Origin: UBA1141 sp963665155
Lineage (GTDB): Bacteria; Chloroflexota; Dehalococcoidia; Lucifugimonadales; UBA3495
Direction: 5' to 3'
Length of the DNA stretch: 64,000 bases
Assembly: GCA_963665155.2 (NCBI GenBank)
Contig: CAXXFI010000001.1
Span: forward strand, 976,982 to 1,040,981
The translations under genes were made by a program, and so were the position numbers. Numbering within the stretch: position 1 is the first letter of the stretch; each line of letters opens with the position of its first letter. A model generated the notes under the pieces. The model ran no database searches and had not been told where the DNA came from. It was given only the letters and a program-made list of their open reading frames with translations. Of the stretch, positions 38,950-48,894 are shown in pieces.

Positions 38950-40572
38950 TCACATCCGGAACACGCCCCACTTGGACTCGGGAATTGGAGCGTTGGCCGC
39001 AGCGGCTATGCCAAGGCCGACCACGTCTCGGGTGTCCTTAGGGTCTATTATACCGTCGTCCCACAACCTGGCCGTACTGAAGTAGGGACTACCCTCTTCT
39101 TCGTATTTATCTAGAATCGGCTGTTGTAGGTTTTCTTGCTCTTCTTCGGTCATAGTTTGACCTTGGCGGGCCAACTGGTCGGTTCGAACACTCAACAGAA
39201 CCCCTGCAGCTTGCGGCCCGCCCATGACCGAAATCCTGGAGTTGGGCCAAGACCACAGGAACCGCGGCTGATAGGCCCGGCCGCACATGCCGTAGTTGCC
39301 CGCCCCAAATGAACTGCCTATGATCACGGTGAACTTGGGAACCGCAGCATTGGAAACAGCCATGACCATCTTGGCCCCGTCTTTGGCGATACCCTGCGCC
39401 TCGTAGTCACGGCCCACCATAAAACCGGTGATGTTCTGGAGAAACAACAGGGGTATCCGCCGGTGGGCGCATAACTCGATGAAGTGGGCTCCTTTTAGCG
39501 CACTCTCTGAGAAGAGAATACCGTTATTGGCGACCACCCCAACTTGATAACCCCAGATACGGGCGAACCCGCATACCAGGGTATCGCCATAATTCTCTTT
39601 GAACTCATGGAACCGGCTGCCGTCGACAATGCGGGCGATAACTTCTCGCACGTCATACTGGCGACGGGTGTCATCCGGGACGATGCCGTAAATCTCTTCG
39701 GGGTCGTATAAAGGCGGCTCCGGATCGAATACTTCTAATTGGGACTGGCCTGATTGAGATTGGGCGCCTGCGCCAAAATTCTCTACTATGTCCCTGACGA
39801 TGGACAGGGCGTGGTCGTCGTCAATGGCCGCATGGTCAGCGACGCCCGACAGCCGGGTGTGGACATCGGCGCCGCCCAAGGTCTGAGCGTCGACGACCTC
39901 TCCGGTGGCCGCACGCACCAGAGGCGGGCCAGCCAAGAAGATGGTTCCCTGGTCCCGGACGATGATCACCTCGTCGCTCATTGCCGGTATATAAGCGCCG
40001 CCAGCGGTGCAGGACCCCATCACCACAGCCACTTGAGGAATGCTCCTCGCCGACATTTGCGACTGGTTGTAGAAAATCCGCCCGAAGTGGTCTCTGTCGG
40101 GAAACACATCGGCTTGCAAGGGCAAGAAAGCGCCACCCGAGTCCACCAAGTAGACGCAAGGCAGCAGGTTCTCCAATGCGATTTCTTGAGCGCGCAGGTG
40201 TTTCTTGACAGTAATCGGATAGTAGGTGCCGCCCTTCACGGTGGCGTCATTGGCTACGATTACCACCTGTTTTCCCTGGATGCTGCCAATGCCGGTGACA
40301 ATTCCCCCGCCTGGACTGTCGTCGTCATACATGCCCCATCCGGCCAAAGTGCTGAACTCCAGGAATGGAGTGCCCGGGTCCAATAGCTTCCGGACACGTT
40401 CTCGGACCATCAGCTTCCCCCGGCTGCGGTGAAGCTTGGCGGCGTCGGTTCCTTCACGGTCTCTGACCGTTTCGAGGTTGCCGGTCAACTCAGCGACCAG
40501 GGACCGCATGTGTGACTGGTTGCTAAGGAATTCGGTGTCCCGAGTGTTGATTTTTGATTCAATTGATTCCAT
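38950..40572 (-). CDS. Acyl-CoA carboxylase beta (carboxyltransferase) subunit, methylcrotonyl-CoA type
   Basis: 540 residues. [20 protein letters not shown] near 55-70, [57 protein letters not shown] and the C-terminal domain with [20 protein letters not shown]. The form [12 protein letters not shown] and the GMCGRAY segment are typical of methylcrotonyl-CoA carboxylase beta (leucine degradation) rather than propionyl-CoA carboxylase. First gene of a three-gene group on the minus strand. Confidence 0.92.
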   Translation of the reverse strand: MESIESKINTRDTEFLSNQSHMRSLVAELTGNLETVRDREGTDAAKLHRSRGKLMVRERVRKLLDPGTPFLEFSTLAGWGMYDDDSPGGGIVTGIGSIQGKQVVIVANDATVKGGTYYPITVKKHLRAQEIALENLLPCVYLVDSGGAFLPLQADVFPDRDHFGRIFYNQSQMSARSIPQVAVVMGSCTAGGAYIPAMSDEVIIVRDQGTIFLAGPPLVRAATGEVVDAQTLGGADVHTRLSGVADHAAIDDDHALSIVRDIVENFGAGAQSQSGQSQLEVFDPEPPLYDPEEIYGIVPDDTRRQYDVREVIARIVDGSRFHEFKENYGDTLVCGFARIWGYQVGVVANNGILFSESALKGAHFIELCAHRRIPLLFLQNITGFMVGRDYEAQGIAKDGAKMVMAVSNAAVPKFTVIIGSSFGAGNYGMCGRAYQPRFLWSWPNSRISVMGGPQAAGVLLSVRTDQLARQGQTMTEEEQENLQQPILDKYEEEGSPYFSTARLWDDGIIDPKDTRDVVGLGIAAAANAPIPESKWGVFRM

Positions 40573-41074
40573 ATCTATCTTTAGCTCGGCCTCTGGTTCT
40601 AGGCGGTTTTTGGAACCTGATTAATCCAGATTAATCCCGAGCGAACCATGAAGCTAGTGTGCTCTTTCTTGTTTACAGGTCATTCCGCCTGTGTCCAAAA
40701 TCTTTCAGCGATTATGGGGGAATGGTAGCGTTGAGGATGCGGCTTGTCCACTGGTCCGGATTGCCTAAAATCGACGTGTGCCGTTACCACCAAATCTGGA
40801 TGGCAAACTGTTACGGGTCGTTGTCTGGCCGTTGTATTGAAGGGTATCAACCTGTCGCCTCTATGACGAGAAAACCCCCCTGTATCCCCCTTTTAGAAAG
40901 GGGGACCGAGTGGTAATTAGCCGTCGTAAGTCGTGCCAAAGCAAAGCTCAAGATGACCTGCGCCCGGCAGCAGGTGGTGGCGACCATAGAATAATCGGCT
41001 AGGATGAACAACAGAATTATGGTGAGCAGCTAGTTTCTGGTTTTAGAACCAGCCGTAGGCGCAAGGGGGCCGAA
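40573..41074. other. Intergenic region with one C/G palindrome
   Basis: About 500 bases between divergent genes. Holds an imperfect palindromic repeat at 40873-40912 (CCCCC, about TTTTAGAAAG, GGGGG). No gene recognised. Confidence 0.55.
40873..40912. repeat. C5/G5 dispersed palindrome
   Basis: Runs of C and G separated by TTTTAGAAA, followed by ACCGAG. Same design as 38911-38942 and 42204-42239. All three are intergenic. Confidence 0.6.
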
Positions 41075-42103
41075 TTGACATCGCAGCAAATCGACCCGGC
41101 TATGCAAAATCTGGCCAAGCTAAATATTGTAGACGTTCACGTTCATGTTGGCCCCGAGTTCGGGTCCTGCGACCACAACGCAATCTCCCTGGCCCAAGAA
41201 TTGGCCTTGCTCAACATGAAAGCAGTCATGAAAAACCACTTTATCTCGACCACCGGGTTGGCCTCCCTGGCGCGGCAGACAACAGGTCAATCAAGCGTCT
41301 TCGGCAGAGTGGTGCTCAATCATGGTGTCGGCGGCGTTAACGTGCAGGCGATAAGGGCAGCGCTCAGCGGCAATAAGGATGATGTCAGGAACGCCCATGA
41401 CGAAGTACGGGGGAACGAACCCACGGTAGTTTGGATGCCCACCTTCCATTCCAAGCTGCATCTGGAAACCTTTGGCCATGACTACCTTCCCGAGTGGGTT
41501 GGCGGGGACACCCGGTTTACGTCGTCCAGCGAAGAGGTCAGCCCCTGTGAGGTGGTGGACGGAGCGGGACGGGTGCTTGAAGAAGTTGAGCAGGTGTTGA
41601 AGTGGATTGCCGACAATGACCTTGTCCTGGCCACCAACCCCCTTTCGAAAGATGAGATTACCGCTGTCGTTCAGGCAGCGGTGTCCCACGGCGTGGAAAG
41701 GATCATTATTACTCACCCGTTCTTCAAGGTCACGGATATGTCGGTCCAAGAACAGCAAAGTTTGGTCGACATGCACCGAGAGCTGACCCAGGGCCGACAA
41801 GAATATCAGATATACCTTGAGTATACCTACACTGGTAAGACCATAGACGGCATTGGCTTCGAGCGATACGCCGAAGCCATAAACGAAATTGGGGCCGAAT
41901 ACGTAATCCTGAGTTCGGACGCAGGCCAAACCAGATGGCCCAGGGACTTGGCGGGTAATCCCGTGGAAGGCGGAGTCGAAGCCCTGTCCGTTACCGAGTG
42001 TTGGAAGGTGTTCATAGCAGACTTGGCCCAAGTGGGCATTACCGAGGGGGGAATCGTTCAAATGGCGTCTGCGAACCCGTCCCGGTTGTTGGGCATTGGC
42101 TAA
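41075..42103 (+). CDS. DUF6282 family amidohydrolase-like protein
   Basis: 342 residues from TTG 41075 (AAGGGGG upstream). Metal-dependent TIM-barrel features: DVHVHVGPE (His-x-His) near 20, KAVMKNHF near 50, IIITHPFF near 215 and an Asp in VILSSDAGQTR near 275. DUF6282 proteins are uncharacterised hydrolases. It opens a plus-strand series with HAD, alpha/beta hydrolase, GlcG and a binding protein, which looks like a small-molecule degradation cluster. Confidence 0.8.
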   Translation: MTSQQIDPAMQNLAKLNIVDVHVHVGPEFGSCDHNAISLAQELALLNMKAVMKNHFISTTGLASLARQTTGQSSVFGRVVLNHGVGGVNVQAIRAALSGNKDDVRNAHDEVRGNEPTVVWMPTFHSKLHLETFGHDYLPEWVGGDTRFTSSSEEVSPCEVVDGAGRVLEEVEQVLKWIADNDLVLATNPLSKDEITAVVQAAVSHGVERIIITHPFFKVTDMSVQEQQSLVDMHRELTQGRQEYQIYLEYTYTGKTIDGIGFERYAEAINEIGAEYVILSSDAGQTRWPRDLAGNPVEGGVEALSVTECWKVFIADLAQVGITEGGIVQMASANPSRLLGIG

Positions 42104-42203
42104 GGGGTAGGCACATATCCGACCTGGACAATCGTTACGGCTAAAGCTACTATTCCTCCACCATTGCTGCTACGTCTGCGAACGGTGAAATTCGCGGGGA
42201 CGA

Positions 42204-42239
42204 AATCCCCCTTGGTCCCCCTTTACGAAAGGGGGAATC
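42204..42239. repeat. C5/G5 dispersed palindrome
   Basis: AATCCCCCTTGGTCCCCC and its near complement around CTTTACGAAAG in the gap between DUF6282 and HAD genes. Third copy of the family. Confidence 0.6.
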
Positions 42240-42383
42240 GGTTGGCTGATCAGACTTGGCCGGGAATTTATGGGTTTTAGTCTGTTCGGAAATATAATTG
42301 GAGCTACCGGACGACGGAATGCCGGAGCCCGAGATCGTGAGTTGGTGACCTAGGCGTAAAAACGAACTAGGAGCAGCTGCCCT

Positions 42384-43107
42384 ATGAGCCTTGAGGACGT
42401 GAAAGCCCTAACGTTCGATACCGGTGGGACGATTCTTGATTGGCATACCGGTTTTAGCAATGCTTTGGCCAAGGCGGGGGCCAAATATGGCCTGGATAAA
42501 GACTGGGCTTCCATTGCCAACGAGCTGCGGCGCCGGTCCCTACGCCGAATGATTAATCTGGGCGAGCATTTGCCTCCCGATTATAATTTCGACGACTCTC
42601 ACCGGGTTGTACTGGACGAGATCATTGCAGAAAATAACCTCGGCGCCTTCACCCCAGAGGACCGGCACGAAATTAATTGGCGGACAGTCCATAACCTCAA
42701 AGCTTGGCCGGACTTCCCGGCGGTATTGCCCAAATTGCGCGAGAAGTTCATCTGCGCCTCTTTGACCATCCTCAGCTTTAGAATCATTATCGACACCGCC
42801 AAAAGGAACAATCTGAGTTGGGACGCCGTAATTTCATGCGAAGCCATCGGCAAATACAAGATTTTGCCAGCGGCCTATTTAACTGCCGCCAAGTGGCTAC
42901 AGTTAAATCCGGCAGAGTGCTGCATGGTCGCCTGTCACAATTTCGACCTGGACGCAGCAAAGAATGCCGGTTTTAAGACCGCATTCGTGCGCCGCCCGGA
43001 TGAATGGGGCACGGAAGGACCACCCGACCCGGAGCCTAACCCCCAATCACGACATCGTGGCCGACGACTTTCCGGACTTGGCGAGACAACTGGGCGTCAA
43101 GATTTAA
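42384..43107 (+). CDS. HAD family hydrolase, haloacid dehalogenase type II-like (frameshift near the end)
   Basis: Nucleophile motif LTFDTGGTILDW (Asp at about 11), motif II Thr/Ser around ASLTILSFRI (about 132-138), motif III Lys in GKYKILPAAY and motif IV with Asp in CHNFDLDAAKNAGF. The CxN-type HNFDLDAA and size fit 2-haloacid dehalogenases. One extra C in the C5 run near 43040 shifts the frame. With four Cs the protein ends naturally, NHDIVADDFPDLARQLGVKI, at 43107. Likely sequencing error or recent mutation. Confidence 0.78.
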
Positions 43108-43212
43108 GAGCTAGGAGCCCTTCCTAATCTAAACTCCCGGCCCCTCTCTAAATGTTCGGCCCTGCGCATCGCTCCAGCCAAATTAACTTAGCCCATTCTG
43201 CGAGAGTCCCAA

Positions 43213-43962
43213 TTGGACAGAATAGACGTCCTGCTTAACGAGCAGACAGAAAACCACCTGGGCGAAAAAGTTGCCTATGAGATTCCTGTGTCCGCTTACC
43301 CCACCGATTCTCACGTCATAATCGTGAACTCTCCCGGCTCCGGCGAACTCAAAGACGGTCGCAATGACCGCTGGATGAACCTGGCCCGGCATTTTCAAGA
43401 ACAGAACCTGGGCTCCCTGGTTACTTACAATGCACCTAGACCAGATGGCCAAGTCCAACTGCCCTGGGAGCCATATTCTTACAAAGGGGCCAGTTGGAAC
43501 CGGTTGTTGCTGGAAAGTCTGGCCCATGCCGTGGAGTTCTCCCTGGAAAACGCCAAGGCCATTTGCGGAACATGGGCGCCCACTTTATATCTGGCTGGCT
43601 TTTCTTCGGGAGCCTCAGCTGTAGGTGCTGCGGCGTTTCAATACCCTGAGGTGAAACGCATCCTGCTGTTGTCCGCCTACGACAGCGTGGGCGACCCTTT
43701 TTACGACGGCGTCACACAATTCCCAGGAGATATCTTCTTGGCCTATGGCAGCGAGGACCCCGTGGCTGGTTTTCTAGCCTACGTGCTGGCCCTCGGCCCG
43801 ATGGCGGCAAACTCCTTTCAGGTGAAGAAGGTGCCCAACTGCGACCACCGGTTCAGCGGAGAAACCAATAGCAAACTTGTCACAAGAGCTTTTTACTGGG
43901 CGTTCTGCGGTGACGATAGCTTCCTAGAATCCTCGGACGCATCGGAAGGGCCCGGTGCATAG
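43213..43962 (+). CDS. Alpha/beta hydrolase
   Basis: 249 residues from TTG 43213; no ATG is better placed. Nucleophile elbow LAGFSSGAS (Gly-Phe-Ser-Ser-Gly), candidate acid in YGSEDPVAGF, and His in NCDHRFSGE. A NSPGSGE segment near residue 40 could form the oxyanion hole. Similar to dienelactone-hydrolase-like small esterases. It sits 105 bases after the HAD gene. Confidence 0.72.
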   Translation: MDRIDVLLNEQTENHLGEKVAYEIPVSAYPTDSHVIIVNSPGSGELKDGRNDRWMNLARHFQEQNLGSLVTYNAPRPDGQVQLPWEPYSYKGASWNRLLLESLAHAVEFSLENAKAICGTWAPTLYLAGFSSGASAVGAAAFQYPEVKRILLLSAYDSVGDPFYDGVTQFPGDIFLAYGSEDPVAGFLAYVLALGPMAANSFQVKKVPNCDHRFSGETNSKLVTRAFYWAFCGDDSFLESSDASEGPGA

Positions 43963-44133
43963 CAGGAATTGGCCTGGTACATGGTGTTCCGGTTCCATCA
44001 CTATCAGCCCCAAGTAAGGTTCAGCTTCCCGGTTCCTTGCTATGGGCGACCAGCAGTTGTATATTTGGCGCTAACTCGTTCCCTTATTTCGTTCTATATT
44101 TGGTTTCTCATTTCGTTCTAAGGAGACGCACTC

Positions 44134-44547
44134 ATGTACGAGAAGAACATGTTGGGACTGGAACAAGCTCAGGCCGCCATTACCGCAATGATCGCCGATT
44201 ACAATAAAGACTCCAGCCGCGCCAAGGTAGACATGGCCGTGGTTGACGACGCGGGAAATCTGCTGGCCTACGCTCGCATGGACCGTTGCCGTAGGCCCAC
44301 CTTCGCCATCCGGAAAGCCTACACTTCGGCCATCCGTGGCATCGACACTCTGGCTTTCGGCGAACAACTGAGCTCCCAGAACCGGACCGTGGATTCCTTT
44401 GGAGACCCGCAGCTAATCGCCATCCCCGGCGGCGTGGCCGTAATCCACGGAGGCACGGTGATTGGCGCCATCGGCGTGGGAGGCCTGCCCAGCGGCATTG
44501 ATGATGAGTCCATCGCCAAGGCGGGCGTGAAAGCCCTGGGCCTATAG
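44134..44547 (+). CDS. GlcG/HbpS family protein, second copy
   Basis: 137 residues. LEQAQAAITAMIADYN, MAVVDDAGNLLAYARMDRC, RKAYTSAIRGIDTLAFGEQL and GGTVIGAIGVGGLPSGIDDE fit PF03928. CTAAGGAG precedes the ATG. Relative of the gene at 15932 but clearly divergent, so not a recent duplication. Heme binding or a role beside a dehydrogenase is inferred from the family. Confidence 0.85.
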   Translation: MYEKNMLGLEQAQAAITAMIADYNKDSSRAKVDMAVVDDAGNLLAYARMDRCRRPTFAIRKAYTSAIRGIDTLAFGEQLSSQNRTVDSFGDPQLIAIPGGVAVIHGGTVIGAIGVGGLPSGIDDESIAKAGVKALGL

Positions 44548-44633
44548 ACGGCTTGCCTAAACTACTGGTTTCTAATCGCCTAAAACCGATCCAATAAACC
44601 TATACATTTAATCGGAGCAACAACCGGAGAGCC

Positions 44634-45581
44634 ATGCGCATCGGTGTTCCCGACCTGGTTTCCAACTCCTACTTTCCCGCAATCGCCGCCGTGGAACTGG
44701 GCTTCTTCAAAGCTGAGGGCTTGGATGCGGAGTTGCGCCATGTTTTTCCACTGCCCAAAACGATGGAGGCGTTGCGGGATAATGAACTGGACTTTGTGGC
44801 GGGTCCGGCCCACGCCACGTTGGCAGCCTTCCCCAGGTGGAAAGGAGCCAAGCTGTTGGCCACATTGGCTCAAAAGACCTACTGGCTGCTGATCCTACGA
44901 GCGGACCTGGGAGCAAAAAGGGGCGACGTCCAAGCCGCCAAGGGCCTTCGCATCGGTGCCGCCCCCGGACCAGACATGGCACTACGGGGCCTCTTGGCCG
45001 AAGCGGGGATAGACCCGGAGAGAGACCACGTAGAGATTGGGCCGGTGCCCGGTTCGGGAGGCCCCGGCGTTTCGTTCGGGGTTCACGCCGCCCTCCTTTT
45101 GAAAGAAGGCACAATCGACGGGTTCTGGGCCAACGCCATGGGCAGCGAGATAGCGGTGCGCAGTGGCGCTGGCAGTGTGGTCTTGGACGTGAGGCGGGGC
45201 ATCGGCCCTCCTGCGTTCCAGGATTTCACATTTGCGGCATTAATCACCACGGATGATCTGATCGCCCGTGACCCAGACGGTGCGGCAGCGGCGGTACGGG
45301 CCATAGTCAAGACTCAAAAAGCGCTCCAAGGAAACCCGGCTCTAGCGACCGAGGTGGGAGACCGGCTATTCCCGGAGGCCGAGGCTGGCCTCATTGCAGA
45401 ATTGGTGGAACGAGACCTGCCTTATTACAACCCCAGCATCACCGAGCATTCCGTGGCCCGAATGAATCAGTTTGCGCAGAGCATTGGGTTGCTGTCCGGA
45501 CCTATTTCTGGCGCTCCGTCTGGCGCTCCGTCTTACGAAGCGGTTGTCGCCACCCAATTTCGCCATCTCTGGCGAGAGTAG
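44634..45581 (+). CDS. NMT1/SsuA-like substrate-binding protein without signal peptide
   Basis: 315 residues. VSNSYFPAIAAVELGFFKAE, then LDFVAGPAHATLAAFPRWKG, GLRIGAAPGPDMALRGLLAE and DGFWANAMG follow the two-lobed NMT1/THI5 pattern of nitrate, sulfonate or thiamin-precursor binding proteins. No signal peptide or lipobox precedes MRIGVPDL, so it may act in the cytoplasm or in biosynthesis rather than transport. No permease or ATPase gene is next to it. Confidence 0.75.
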   Translation: MRIGVPDLVSNSYFPAIAAVELGFFKAEGLDAELRHVFPLPKTMEALRDNELDFVAGPAHATLAAFPRWKGAKLLATLAQKTYWLLILRADLGAKRGDVQAAKGLRIGAAPGPDMALRGLLAEAGIDPERDHVEIGPVPGSGGPGVSFGVHAALLLKEGTIDGFWANAMGSEIAVRSGAGSVVLDVRRGIGPPAFQDFTFAALITTDDLIARDPDGAAAAVRAIVKTQKALQGNPALATEVGDRLFPEAEAGLIAELVERDLPYYNPSITEHSVARMNQFAQSIGLLSGPISGAPSGAPSYEAVVATQFRHLWRE

Positions 45582-45745
45582 TCTCCCCAAGCAGGACGCA
45601 ATTTCTGGATGGCCGATGTGCGTTTTCTAACAGAACGTGTTGGCTATCTTATTCACGTAATGTGCACAAACCGCTATTCTGTGCTCATGGTCTTCGCCTA
45701 TCAACGCGGTGGGGCACGCTTACTTCGAAGTTTTGGGAGGACGCT

Positions 45746-46006
45746 TTGCACTCTCGAGGCTCCCGCTTCCTCAAATATTGTTTGAACTTCACTCCGGTCG
45801 TGGGACTGGCCATCGGCGCCGCATTTGGCGCCGCGGCTGGCAGCCTGTTGCTTGGAATGGTCATAGGAATCGCCGTGGGCCTCACCATGGCATTGCGGCT
45901 AGGTCAATCGGGCGTTGAAAGTCCCACTAGGTCACGCCTGGGCGTTTTGGGCGTTCTCCTGGCAGCATTATTTATACTGGTCTTGGTTGTAGATATCCGC
46001 GATTAG
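45746..46006 (+). CDS. Small membrane protein with glycine-zipper segment
   Basis: 86 residues from a TTG at 45746 preceded by GGGAGG. Two hydrophobic segments: VVGLAIGAAFGAAAGSLLLG running into MVIGIAVGL (Gly/Ala-zipper pattern), and LGVLGVLLAALFILVLVV near the end. No family recognised beyond general membrane type. Confidence 0.5.
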   Translation: MHSRGSRFLKYCLNFTPVVGLAIGAAFGAAAGSLLLGMVIGIAVGLTMALRLGQSGVESPTRSRLGVLGVLLAALFILVLVVDIRD

Positions 46007-46312
46007 GCCGCATTTGAGAAACCCCGGATTTTCCCTTTTTCCTCGTTCTATGTTTAAAGCAATCCCTTAAAGCTGCCCTAATTCACCAGGCCTCACACGC
46101 GCTGAGCGCCCTGCAAATATCGTCTGCAACCCCCAATTCTCCGAACACATTGAACTTAAGGTTCAGGTGTCTTATGTTGCTTTATAGCGCCTTTTGACAT
46201 TCGGGGATGATTGGCATTGGGCAAATCCGGTGAGCAGGATCCCGCAATTTCTAATCGAAATTGCGGGATCACCGGAAAAATCTCAAACATAATTTCGCTT
46301 GAGGATATATGG
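46007..46312. other. Intergenic leader of the globin gene
   Basis: About 300 bases. The right half contains the strong hairpin at 46227-46275; nothing else recognised. Confidence 0.5.
46227..46275 (+). promoter_or_regulatory. Strong hairpin in the globin leader
   Basis: GATCCCGCAATTTC and GAAATTGCGGGATC form a perfect 14-bp stem with loop TAATC. An outer CCGGT/ACCGG pairing lengthens it across a 6-base bulge. It ends 37 bases before the globin start. It could act as a leader control structure or operator; it could also be a terminator for the upstream gene, though no T tract follows. Confidence 0.55.
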
Positions 46313-46858
46313 ATGAACGCAGAGCAGATCACATTGGTACGTAAGACTTGGAAAATGGTCCTTCCTATCTCAGAGAAAGCGGCGGATATTTTTTACAAGA
46401 GGTTATTTGAAATCGACCCTTCCACCAGATCATTATTCAGTGGCAACATGCGGGAACAAGGTGCCCAATTAATGAACATGATCAACACGGCCGTTGAGGG
46501 TCTCGACAAACTGGATACAATAGTCCCGGCAGTTCAGGACTTGGGCCGTCGCCACAGTGGTTACGGTGTCCTGGAACAGGATTACCAGACTGGCGGTTCT
46601 GCCCTGCTCTGGACATTGCGCCAGGGTCTTGGGGCCGAATTCACCCCCGACGTAAAAGCAGCTTGGCTGGAGGCCTACACCCTGCTTGCCGATGTGATGA
46701 CGCAAGCCGCAGCCGAGACGGCGAATTCGGACGAAGCCAGCGAGCCTGAAGCTGACAACTCCGACCCCGCCCCGTTGCCGCAAAAGCTAGCACAACCAGA
46801 AAGAAGAAAGCCAAAGCCGCAGTGGGCGAAGTATAGCAACCAAGCTCAACCGGCATGA
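46313..46858 (+). CDS. Single-domain globin with polar tail
   Basis: 181 residues from ATG 46313 (GAGGATAT upstream). Full-length 3-over-3 globin: TLVRKTWKMVLPISEKAADI, FYKRLFEIDPSTRSLFSG, the proximal His in LGRRHSGYGV and WTLRQGLGAEFTPDVKAAWL. The tail after residue 140 is acidic. Inserting one C in CCCCG near 46775 changes the tail to a Lys/Ala-rich end (VAAKASTTRKKKAKAAVGEV) stopping near 46836, which looks more natural. Oxygen or NO binding inferred from family. Confidence 0.85.
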   Translation: MNAEQITLVRKTWKMVLPISEKAADIFYKRLFEIDPSTRSLFSGNMREQGAQLMNMINTAVEGLDKLDTIVPAVQDLGRRHSGYGVLEQDYQTGGSALLWTLRQGLGAEFTPDVKAAWLEAYTLLADVMTQAAAETANSDEASEPEADNSDPAPLPQKLAQPERRKPKPQWAKYSNQAQPA

Positions 46859-47155
46859 TCCGGCGGACATACGCAGATTGCCCAAGATCAGAAATGAGTG
46901 CCCTTAACAATACAGGGTCGGTTTTCAAGCCGACCCTGTATTGTTAGCATGTATTAGTAGATGGAGCCGTGGTTGTAAAGAGAATCTCCAAGGGCCCGTT
47001 TTTAGGCTGCGGGAAGCACCATACGGTTTATCCCGGAGATTGCGCTCTTCCGCGCTTCCCGGCTGGCCTTTTAGCTCCGTTCCATAACTGCTTCGTGGTA
47101 ATTGGTTAAAGCCACATCACTGGCTTATCGTTGTCTATTTTCCCGTTTGTCCTTC
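46859..47155. other. Intergenic region with hairpin
   Basis: About 300 bases; contains the 17-bp hairpin at 46905-46946 and nothing else recognised. Confidence 0.5.
46905..46946. terminator. Perfect 17-bp hairpin, probable bidirectional terminator
   Basis: TAACAATACAGGGTCGG and its exact complement around loop TTTTCAAG, between the globin gene and the convergent lipoprotein gene. A-rich and T-rich stem bases at both outer ends suit a terminator for both directions, although no long T run follows. Confidence 0.6.
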
Positions 47156-47746
47156 CTATTCTCCGATTGTGGGGAAATTGCCAAGGGCGCCCGCTATTGC
47201 CCCGCCGATGGGACTGGACTCGGCAGACGCAAGACCTTCGGTAAAATTCTTTGTGGCCTGAGCAATACGGTCGCCGTACTTGCTTTGGATAAATGCGGAA
47301 TCTTCCGCAGACAGCGATTGAAGCTCGGAGAACCTGGCCATACCGGCGGCGACTTCCTGAACTTTGGACGCTGCCCCCGCCGCTTCCAATGGGTTGCTCA
47401 GGCTTGCCAACACTTCACTCAAGGTTTACATGGCGGAGAGCCATGCCTCGACAAGTTCGTCCAAGTCGGCCCTGTCAAGGTTCACTGCCGGGGCGCTTTC
47501 TATTTCATCGCTGTCCGTGCTCTCGGAGGACTCGGGAGCGGTTGTGGCCGGGACCGTCGTATTTGCTGGCGCGTTAGTCGCCGGGGCTGTTGTATTTGCT
47601 GGCGCCGTCGTATTTACCGGCGCTGTAGTTGGGTTCGACGATGGCGATCCATTGGAATCTCCTCCATCATCGCTGCTACAAGCAAATGCAAAAACCAGGA
47701 GAATCGACACCGACAACATCAAAATTAATGTGCGAGAAACGTGCAT
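47156..47746 (-). pseudogene. Lipoprotein with Thr/Pro/Ala-rich linker, in-frame stop
   Basis: Signal peptide MHVSRTLILMLSVSILLVFA with lipobox FAFAC, then a low-complexity linker of PANTTAPAT-like units, then a helical C-terminal part. A TAA at 47426-47428 interrupts the frame after LVEAWLSAM. The same frame continues with TLSEVLASLSNPLEAAG and ends at 47156 (ALGNFPTIGE). So either a truncated surface lipoprotein or a nonsense mutant. No family recognised for the C-terminal part. Confidence 0.6.
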
Positions 47747-48165
47747 GATTCTCTCCCAATAATGGATATAAGTCGTGGTAGTCTGTCTCTTCTACGTTCA
47801 ATCCAACAAGACGTAAGCGGAAGCAAATACCGTGGCGACAAAAAACGATACCACAACCGCACACCGCATTAAAAGTCAAGCATCGGCGAGCTATGGGCCA
47901 ATATATCCTCCCAATCAATCTCCTTGAATGTAACTAAATTAACCCTATGTCGCACACCGGGCTGCCAGTCCATCCACGACAATATCAGCTACCACCGGGG
48001 ATGGCGAATTCGCCCGTTATGCTCCGGTCTTGGCACAATCCCCGCACAATCCTCCACGCCGCCAAACCCCAGCTTCGGGTATAATTGACCAATATGGTGG
48101 ACGCGGCCAGTTAAGACACGGCGCGTTCACCTTCGTGTCCTCAGAGATAAATAAGAGGTGCTCCC
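47747..48165. other. Intergenic region between divergent genes
   Basis: About 420 bases. No gene recognised; promoters for the lipoprotein and for the 48166 gene must lie here. GAGGTG lies 6 bases before the latter's ATG. Confidence 0.5.
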
Positions 48166-48894
48166 ATGGCTCAGGAGCTAGGTCGAATATCCAGGCCCGC
48201 CGCCGGTCAGTACGAGGGTCGCAGAAAGCTACTGTTGGTGCCTTTAGTCTACGGACCACAGGCCAATGCTCCCGAAGGCGTTGTAGTGCTGCAGAAATAC
48301 TGGGACCAGATGCAAACGCAAGTGGAGTCCCTTGTAGCCGCTTTGGGCGGGCTGCACCACATCTACCACGAAAGCCTTCCCGATGGCGGGGAAACGGGAT
48401 TATCGCAACTATCCCAAGCGGACCAGCGAAGCCACGCCTTCGTAAAATCCAAGTGTGACAACGGTGCGGCATTGGAAGCTACCGAAGACACCGAGGTCTT
48501 GTTGGAAACCCTGGATTTACAGCGGTGCATGATGGTCCCTTTGGCCAGCGGCACCGTCGCCCAAAAACTACAGGATTGGTTCACCGAGGCCAACAAGACT
48601 CGATACGATCACATTGCCAGTCAAATTGGTTCCACACTGGGAGAGAATGAGGTTGGCCTGCTGCTGATCAGCGAGCGGCATCAAGTCCAGTTCCCCCAAG
48701 ACATTGAGGTTTTCTACGTGTCCCCACCGGCTTTGGACGAGTTCCGTCGCTGGCTACAGAACTGGATGATGCAGCAGCAAAACCAGCGAGCGGCCGCTGC
48801 CCAGGAACAGGCCGGCATCGAGGATTCTGCTGAAGAAGAACTAGCCGACGAGCCACCGGATGTGAATGGTCAAGAGGAACAGGCCGATTCTTAG
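48166..48894 (+). CDS. Conserved-looking hypothetical protein
   Basis: 242 residues. Mixed alpha/beta start (KLLLVPLVYGPQANAPEGVV), then LVAALGGLHHIYHESLP, a middle TLDLQRCMMVPLASGTVAQK and the strand-rich VGLLLISERHQVQFPQDIEV followed by FYVSPPALDEFRRWLQNWM. A Gln/Glu-rich coiled tail ends it. I do not recognise the family with certainty. GAGGTG precedes the ATG. Codon structure and length make it a real gene. Confidence 0.6.
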   Translation: MAQELGRISRPAAGQYEGRRKLLLVPLVYGPQANAPEGVVVLQKYWDQMQTQVESLVAALGGLHHIYHESLPDGGETGLSQLSQADQRSHAFVKSKCDNGAALEATEDTEVLLETLDLQRCMMVPLASGTVAQKLQDWFTEANKTRYDHIASQIGSTLGENEVGLLLISERHQVQFPQDIEVFYVSPPALDEFRRWLQNWMMQQQNQRAAAAQEQAGIEDSAEEELADEPPDVNGQEEQADS

